Below the pieces are notes generated by a model. It was not told the origin of the DNA, made no database searches, and saw nothing but the letters and a program-made list of their open reading frames with translations. A stretch of DNA of 55,734 nucleotides from Planctomycetota bacterium (GTDB taxonomy: Bacteria > Planctomycetota > UBA1135 > GCA-002686595), in assembly GCA_014238415.1 (NCBI GenBank), contig JABABA010000027.1, forward strand, positions 1 through 55,734, given 5' to 3'. Within the stretch, counting starts at the first letter, position 1; every line of letters begins with the position of its first letter. Both the position numbers and the translations under genes were made by a program. Positions 51,854 to 55,734 of the stretch are shown here, in pieces.

Positions 51854-54196
51854 ATGAAAAACAATTACGTCCAGAAAGAGACCACGATCGCAGGTAAGCG
51901 ACTGGTCCTTGAGACCGGCCAGGTGGCGCGTCAAGCGCACGGTGCGGTCATCGCAACCCTAGGCGACACCAAGGTGTTCGCCGCTGTTGTCGCGGGCAAG
52001 CCCCGAGATGACATCGACTTTTTCCCCCTGACCGTGGACTACCGCGAGAAGACTGAAGCTGCGGGCAAGATCCCCGGTGGATTCTTCAAGCGTGAGGGCC
52101 GGCCGACAACCAAAGAAGTCCTGACCATGCGCATGATCGATCGCTCGATTCGCCCCATGTTCACTGACGGCTTCAAGGGTGAGGTTCAGTTGATGAGCCA
52201 CGTCCTGCAGTACGACGGGGTCAACAACCCCGATGTGCTGGCAATGATTGCCTCCTTTGCGGCTATCCGCATCGGTGGTTTGCCCTTTGAGACCACCATG
52301 GCCGCCACCCGTGTGGCGCATATTGATGGTGAGCTCTGCGTGTTCCCTGACGACGACCGTCGCCGCGAGGACAGCCGCCTGGATCTGGTGGTCGCTGGTC
52401 ACAACGACGGTGTCTGCATGGTGGAGAGTTCCGCCAAGGAACTGACCGAGCCCGAGATGCTGGACGCACTCGAGCTGGGTCACAACACCATCAACGAGAT
52501 CATCGATGCGGTGAACGACTTTGTGTCTGAAGCTGGCAAGCCCGCCATGGAATTCACCTCGCCCGTCAAGGATGAGGCTATGTGGTCCACGGCAGCCAAC
52601 TACAAGGACCAGCTTTTGACAGCCCTTGCCACCGACGGCAAGGCTGAGCGCAACGCTGCAGTCAAGGCCGTGCGTAACGAGTTCGTGGAAGCGGCTCTAG
52701 CGGGGGTGTCTGACGACGACAACGCCGCTCAGACCAAGGCTGCTAAGACGGTCTTCCATGACTTCCAGCGCGATGTGGAGCGTGACAAGATCCTTTCGGG
52801 TCAGCGTTCTGATGGCCGGGCTACGGACGAGATCCGCGAGATCACCATCGTTCCGGACTTTGTTCCCCGTCAGCACGGTTCCGTGCTTTTCACCCGTGGT
52901 GAGACCCAGGCTTTGGTCTCGGCCACCCTGGGTACCCCGGACGATGAGTTGATTATCGACGGTGTCGAGAAGGAGTACCGCAAGCCGTTCTACCTGCACT
53001 ACAACTTCCCCCCCTATTCCGTCGGTGAAACCCGGCGCTTCATGGGACCGGGAAGACGTGAGATTGGTCATGGCATGCTGGCAGAGCGCGCTCTGCAGAA
53101 CATCCTGCCCTCCAAGGACCGCTTCCCTTACACCGTGCGTATCGTCTCGGACATCACCGAGTCGAACGGCTCTTCGTCAATGGCTTCGGTCTGCGGCGGT
53201 TGCCTGGCAATGATGTGCGCGGGCGTGCCCGTGTCTCAGCCAATTGCTGGCATCGCCATGGGACTTGTCAAGGAGGGCGACCGGGAAGCAATCCTGAGCG
53301 ACATCCTTGGTTCTGAAGACCACAACGGCGACATGGATTTCAAGGTTGCTGGTTCAGGCGTTGGCATCACTGCCCTGCAGATGGACATCAAGGTCAAGGG
53401 CGTGACCCGCGATCTCCTGGAGCGTGCGCTTGAGCAGGCCAAGGATGGTCGCGTGCACATTCTGAAGAAGATGTTGGAGGCCGTTGACGCCCCCCGCGGC
53501 GATGTGAGTGAGTTTGCTCCCCGCAGCGAACATATCAAGATTCCCGCCGAGAAGATTGGTTTCTTGATCGGCCCTGGAGGCAAGAACATCAAAGCCTTGC
53601 AGGCTGACTACGAGGTCAAGGTCACAATCCTTGACGACGATGGCAATGTGCAGATCTTCGGTGTGGATTCGGTCAAGGTGAAAGCCTGTCGTGACCAGAT
53701 CCAGGGCTCGACCCAGAACCCCGAGATTGGTGATAAGTTCACCGGCACGGTGCGCAGCATTCGTGACTTTGGTGCCTTCATTGAGATCCTGCCAGGTGTG
53801 GAAGGTCTCTGCCACGTGTCCGAATTGGACGTGGGTTACGTCAGCGAGGTCAATGATGTGATCTCCATGGGTGACGAGGTCGAAGTGGAAGTGATCAACG
53901 TGGACGATCGTGGCAAGGTCAAGGTCAGTCGCAAGGCTGTTCTGATCGCCAACGGCGCGGTTCCCGAGGAAGGGGACGGGCCGGGCCATGAGGAGCGCGG
54001 TGATCGCCCCAGTCGTGACCGTGGCGAGCGCGGTGGACGCGGTGATCGCGGCGGACGTGGTGATCGCGGCGGACGTGGTGATCGCGGCGGACGTGGTGAT
54101 CGCGGTGATCGCGGCGGACGCGGTGATCGCGGCGGACGTGACCGCGAGTCGGTCCCCCGGGGCGAAGGTCGCGGACGACCCCGGCGCGACGACTGA
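51854..54196 (+). CDS. pnp: Polyribonucleotide nucleotidyltransferase (PNPase) with arginine-glycine tail
   Basis: A 780-residue phosphorolytic 3'-5' exoribonuclease. It has two RNase PH domains (first from VLETGQVARQAHGAV; second from GQRSDGRATDEIREI through the SVCGGCLAMMCAGVP and GSEDHNGDMDFKVAGSG catalytic region) and the helical linker between them. A KH domain (IGFLIGPGGKNIKALQ) and an S1 domain (GDKFTGTVRSIRDFGAFIEILPGVEGLCHVSEL) follow. The last ~65 residues are an Arg/Gly/Asp tail of GDRGGR repeats, absent from E. coli PNPase, which resembles RGG-type RNA-binding or phase-separating tails. GAGG 11 bases before the ATG is the ribosome-binding site. It is linked to rpsO. Confidence 0.98.
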   Translation: MKNNYVQKETTIAGKRLVLETGQVARQAHGAVIATLGDTKVFAAVVAGKPRDDIDFFPLTVDYREKTEAAGKIPGGFFKREGRPTTKEVLTMRMIDRSIRPMFTDGFKGEVQLMSHVLQYDGVNNPDVLAMIASFAAIRIGGLPFETTMAATRVAHIDGELCVFPDDDRRREDSRLDLVVAGHNDGVCMVESSAKELTEPEMLDALELGHNTINEIIDAVNDFVSEAGKPAMEFTSPVKDEAMWSTAANYKDQLLTALATDGKAERNAAVKAVRNEFVEAALAGVSDDDNAAQTKAAKTVFHDFQRDVERDKILSGQRSDGRATDEIREITIVPDFVPRQHGSVLFTRGETQALVSATLGTPDDELIIDGVEKEYRKPFYLHYNFPPYSVGETRRFMGPGRREIGHGMLAERALQNILPSKDRFPYTVRIVSDITESNGSSSMASVCGGCLAMMCAGVPVSQPIAGIAMGLVKEGDREAILSDILGSEDHNGDMDFKVAGSGVGITALQMDIKVKGVTRDLLERALEQAKDGRVHILKKMLEAVDAPRGDVSEFAPRSEHIKIPAEKIGFLIGPGGKNIKALQADYEVKVTILDDDGNVQIFGVDSVKVKACRDQIQGSTQNPEIGDKFTGTVRSIRDFGAFIEILPGVEGLCHVSELDVGYVSEVNDVISMGDEVEVEVINVDDRGKVKVSRKAVLIANGAVPEEGDGPGHEERGDRPSRDRGERGGRGDRGGRGDRGGRGDRGGRGDRGDRGGRGDRGGRDRESVPRGEGRGRPRRDD
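54041..54139 (+). repeat. 18-bp coding repeat array in pnp
   Basis: Copies of an 18-base unit (GGTGATCGCGGCGGACGT) at 54041, 54059, 54077, 54104 and 54122, with a half-unit at 54095, encoding Gly-Asp-Arg-Gly-Gly-Arg. Copies are nearly identical at the DNA level, which indicates recent expansion by slippage or unequal recombination; the length probably varies between strains. Confidence 0.9.
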
Positions 54197-54224
54197 TCCC
54201 CTCAGGATCTTTTGAGTACCAAGG

Positions 54225-54262
54225 GGCTCCCGGCGCACGAAAACGCGTCGGGAGCCTTCGTA
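54225..54262 (+). terminator. Terminator after pnp
   Basis: GGCTCCCG-G-CGC / GCG-T-CGGGAGCC: an 11-12 bp stem (arms 54225-54236 and 54245-54256) with an A-rich loop, then TTCG and a T-containing tail. The T-tract is imperfect but the hairpin is strong and correctly placed 28 bp after the stop. The rest of the 345-bp gap up to 54541 holds the candidate promoter below and no convincing gene. Confidence 0.75.
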
Positions 54263-54384
54263 CGTATTTGCAGTTCTGCGTCAAAGATGCGTAGAAGCAG
54301 GTCCAGCCTGTAATGCAGAGGGAGCCCCAGGTCCCGCCTGCAACGCTCCAGCGGGGCAGGCAAAAAAACCGTCGATACCGACCC

Positions 54385-54414
54385 TTTCACCAGCGAGCTT
54401 CGGTCTGGTACAAC
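54385..54414 (+). promoter_or_regulatory. Candidate promoter upstream of the exported 164-residue protein
   Basis: TTTCAC at 54385-54390, an 18-bp spacer and TACAAC at 54409-54414, leaving a leader of about 120 bases. A partial consensus match only. Confidence 0.35.
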
Positions 54415-54541
54415 TGGGGCGCGTCCTTGTGGCCTGGACCCTGTATTTGTCCGCGGCAACTGCGCTTCCTTGGGCTTCGGCAAGGTCCGGTTGGGAGCGC
54501 GCGAGCGAGAGCGCACCGGCTCAACACCGCACCCGACCCGG

Positions 54542-55036
54542 ATGAATCACTACCAATCAATCCAATCTCCCCGCTCCCAGGGGGTAATCCGCACCTCCTT
54601 GGCCCTAGGTGTCCTGCTCGGCATGGGGGCGCTGGTTCACGGACTGGCAAGCCCTGCGCTTCCCGTATGTCCCCAAGACCAGCGCGCCGCTGCTCTTGAC
54701 GATGGCCGGGGTACTCCCTACAAGGTGGAGAAGAGCGATAATCTGTGTGGATTGTCCGAACCTCGCCAACTGTCCAAACCGGCCAAAGTGGACTACGACG
54801 CGCTGCTGCAGGTCACCGATGAGTACCGCGAGATGCGCGACAAGAAAATCGACCCCAAGTCTGCCCGCGGGGTCGAACTGCACAACAAGGCCCACAACCG
54901 CATCGTCGCTGCCTGTGAGCGGGCACGAGTCAATGCTGGTTACTGTTCTGTGTGGAAGACCATCGCCCGCCGTGACGGCAAGGCGATCAATGATCTGACC
55001 AAAGCGGTCAAGCGTGACCTGGCTGTGGGAGCTTGA
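54542..55036 (+). CDS. Exported small protein of unknown function
   Basis: 164 residues from ATG 54542. A polar N-terminal stretch of about 15 residues precedes a hydrophobic signal or anchor (VIRTSLALGVLLGMGALVHGLA). The mature region has three or four cysteines (PVCPQDQ, NLCGLSEP, AACERARVNAGYCSVW) that could form disulfides. It also has a helical core VDYDALLQVTDEYREMRDKKIDPKSARG and a basic C-terminal helix. Family not recognised. It precedes a lipoprotein gene by 19 bp, suggesting a common operon and an envelope role. An in-frame extension to 54470 is rich in Arg and unlikely. Confidence 0.75.
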   Translation: MNHYQSIQSPRSQGVIRTSLALGVLLGMGALVHGLASPALPVCPQDQRAAALDDGRGTPYKVEKSDNLCGLSEPRQLSKPAKVDYDALLQVTDEYREMRDKKIDPKSARGVELHNKAHNRIVAACERARVNAGYCSVWKTIARRDGKAINDLTKAVKRDLAVGA

Positions 55037-55055
55037 CCCCTTGAGTGCTGCGCCC

Positions 55056-55734
55056 ATGAGTGGCTTCTGTCCAAAGGGCGCCCGGCGTTTGTCGCTGGTC
55101 TTCGCTTTGCTGGGGCTCTTGGCTTGCCGGAGCAATGGGGGTGAGGGACCTGGACGGGGTAAACCAATCGACGCAGAGCTGTTCCAACGCATCTTGGCCG
55201 AGGGAACCCTGCGTCCTGTGGACGACTTTGATTCCAATCTGATGCCCTCGGTCACTGAGCTGGAGCGGCTGGAGCTGGAGCAAAAAATCAAGGCGCTGCA
55301 AGATTCCAATCCTTCCGGGCAGGCGCCATCCGTCCCAGGCGAAACAGTTCCAGAAGGGGAGAACCCCTCGGTCAGCGGCGTCGATGACACTCAGCCAGCC
55401 GGAGAGTTCGATGAGGGAATCGACGATGGGCTGGGCGACCTGGCCGACCTGATCTCCGCTGGCGATCAAGCCACCGGCGAGACGCCGATCAGTGCCTATC
55501 TGGAATTCGGCTCCCAGATCCATGTCTACAAGAGCGGTCTGGTCATGAAGCCTTACTCCTTTCCCCTGGGAATTGGCGCCAAGGCACTGGAATTGCTGAC
55601 CACCTACGGGGACTTTCCTGTGCACGCTGCAGGCACCAACGGCGAGGGGCTGCCTGCCGCGGGCGCTGAGCAGCCCCTCGACTCGGTGGTCCTGGATCTG
55701 CGTACAGATTGGTCCGTGGAGGCTTGGAGCGATC
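55056..55734 (+). CDS. Putative lipoprotein, 3' end outside the window
   Basis: Opens with ATG at 55056, 19 bp after the previous gene, and stays open for 226 codons to the right edge, so the gene is truncated. A signal peptide ends in a LLAC lipobox (Cys24). A linker rich in Gly, Glu and Pro follows, with an acidic Asp/Glu/Gly segment at about residues 105-135 (FDEGIDDGLGDLADLIS). The visible folded part begins near PISAYLEFGSQIHVYKSG and includes YSFPLGIGAKALELLTTYG and SVVLDLRTDWSVEAW. The beta-alpha pattern after the linker could belong to a secretion or polysaccharide-export component, but I cannot name a family. Confidence 0.75.
   Translation, partial: MSGFCPKGARRLSLVFALLGLLACRSNGGEGPGRGKPIDAELFQRILAEGTLRPVDDFDSNLMPSVTELERLELEQKIKALQDSNPSGQAPSVPGETVPEGENPSVSGVDDTQPAGEFDEGIDDGLGDLADLISAGDQATGETPISAYLEFGSQIHVYKSGLVMKPYSFPLGIGAKALELLTTYGDFPVHAAGTNGEGLPAAGAEQPLDSVVLDLRTDWSVEAWSD

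Noticed and set aside
54041..54139. 18-bp direct repeats as a CRISPR or integration array
   Set aside because: They are contiguous in-frame codons of the PNPase tail, without spacers.
1..55734. tRNA, rRNA, transposase, integrase or att sites
   Set aside because: I saw no tRNA-like cloverleaf, rRNA stretch, transposase or recombinase motif, or flanking direct repeats around the BMC region, so there is no direct evidence that it is a mobile island.

Overview
The window looks like a chromosomal segment of a GC-rich, Gram-negative-type bacterium. Evidence for an outer membrane is apolipoprotein N-acyltransferase, several lipoboxes, a membrane-fusion lipoprotein with two RND pumps, and a periplasmic PpiD/SurA-like protein. 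A formylglycine-type sulfatase with a CRPSL active-site motif, a bacterial microcompartment (BMC) operon and many exported TPR or Ig-like lipoproteins fit a planctomycete-like lineage. The complete mreBCD-mrdA-rodA cluster would be unusual for classical Planctomycetia, so a deep-branching lineage or another phylum is possible. This assignment is a guess from gene content only.

Layout. 1-3.7 kb: the end of a PpiD-like protein converges on a response regulator/histidine kinase pair. 3.8-16.5 kb (minus strand): a tightly packed run, read in transcription order, of a membrane-fusion lipoprotein, two large RND permeases, ribH, nusB, ftsY and a polymerase/ligase-like membrane protein with a TPR-like tail. 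16.6-20 kb: lnt, then a well-formed promoter driving a coiled-coil membrane protein and a 79-residue membrane protein, closed by a strong terminator. 20.1-27.8 kb: the rod-shape operon mreB, mreC, mreD, mrdA (with an exceptionally large PBP2) and rodA, with a recognisable promoter. 27.9-31.8 kb: sulfatase, an APC amino-acid permease and an amidohydrolase lipoprotein. 32-40.3 kb: the BMC operon. 40.3-46 kb (minus strand): metallo-beta-lactamase-fold protein, an uncharacterised protein and two TPR proteins. 46.3-51 kb: a double gamma-glutamylcyclotransferase-like protein, a large Ig-like lipoprotein and a small lipoprotein. 51-54.3 kb: rpsO-pnp with structured leaders. 54.4 kb to the end: two exported proteins, the last cut off by the window.

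The most interesting region is the BMC operon. It encodes two PduA-like hexamers, one PduT-like trimer lacking the Fe-S cysteine, one divergent tandem-BMC-like protein and two pentameric vertex proteins. It also has a CoA-acylating-type aldehyde dehydrogenase with a long cysteine-rich tail. No known signature enzyme, phosphotransacylase or alcohol dehydrogenase is present. Instead the operon continues with a 101-residue protein and an ACT protein that share an EutQ/EutT-like N-terminal module, then an intact UPF0210 (DUF711) protein and an MFS transporter. ACT plus UPF0210 is a known conserved orphan pair elsewhere. Here it appears to have been recruited to a microcompartment, possibly as its unknown aldehyde-generating enzyme, with the EutQ-like module as a candidate targeting element.
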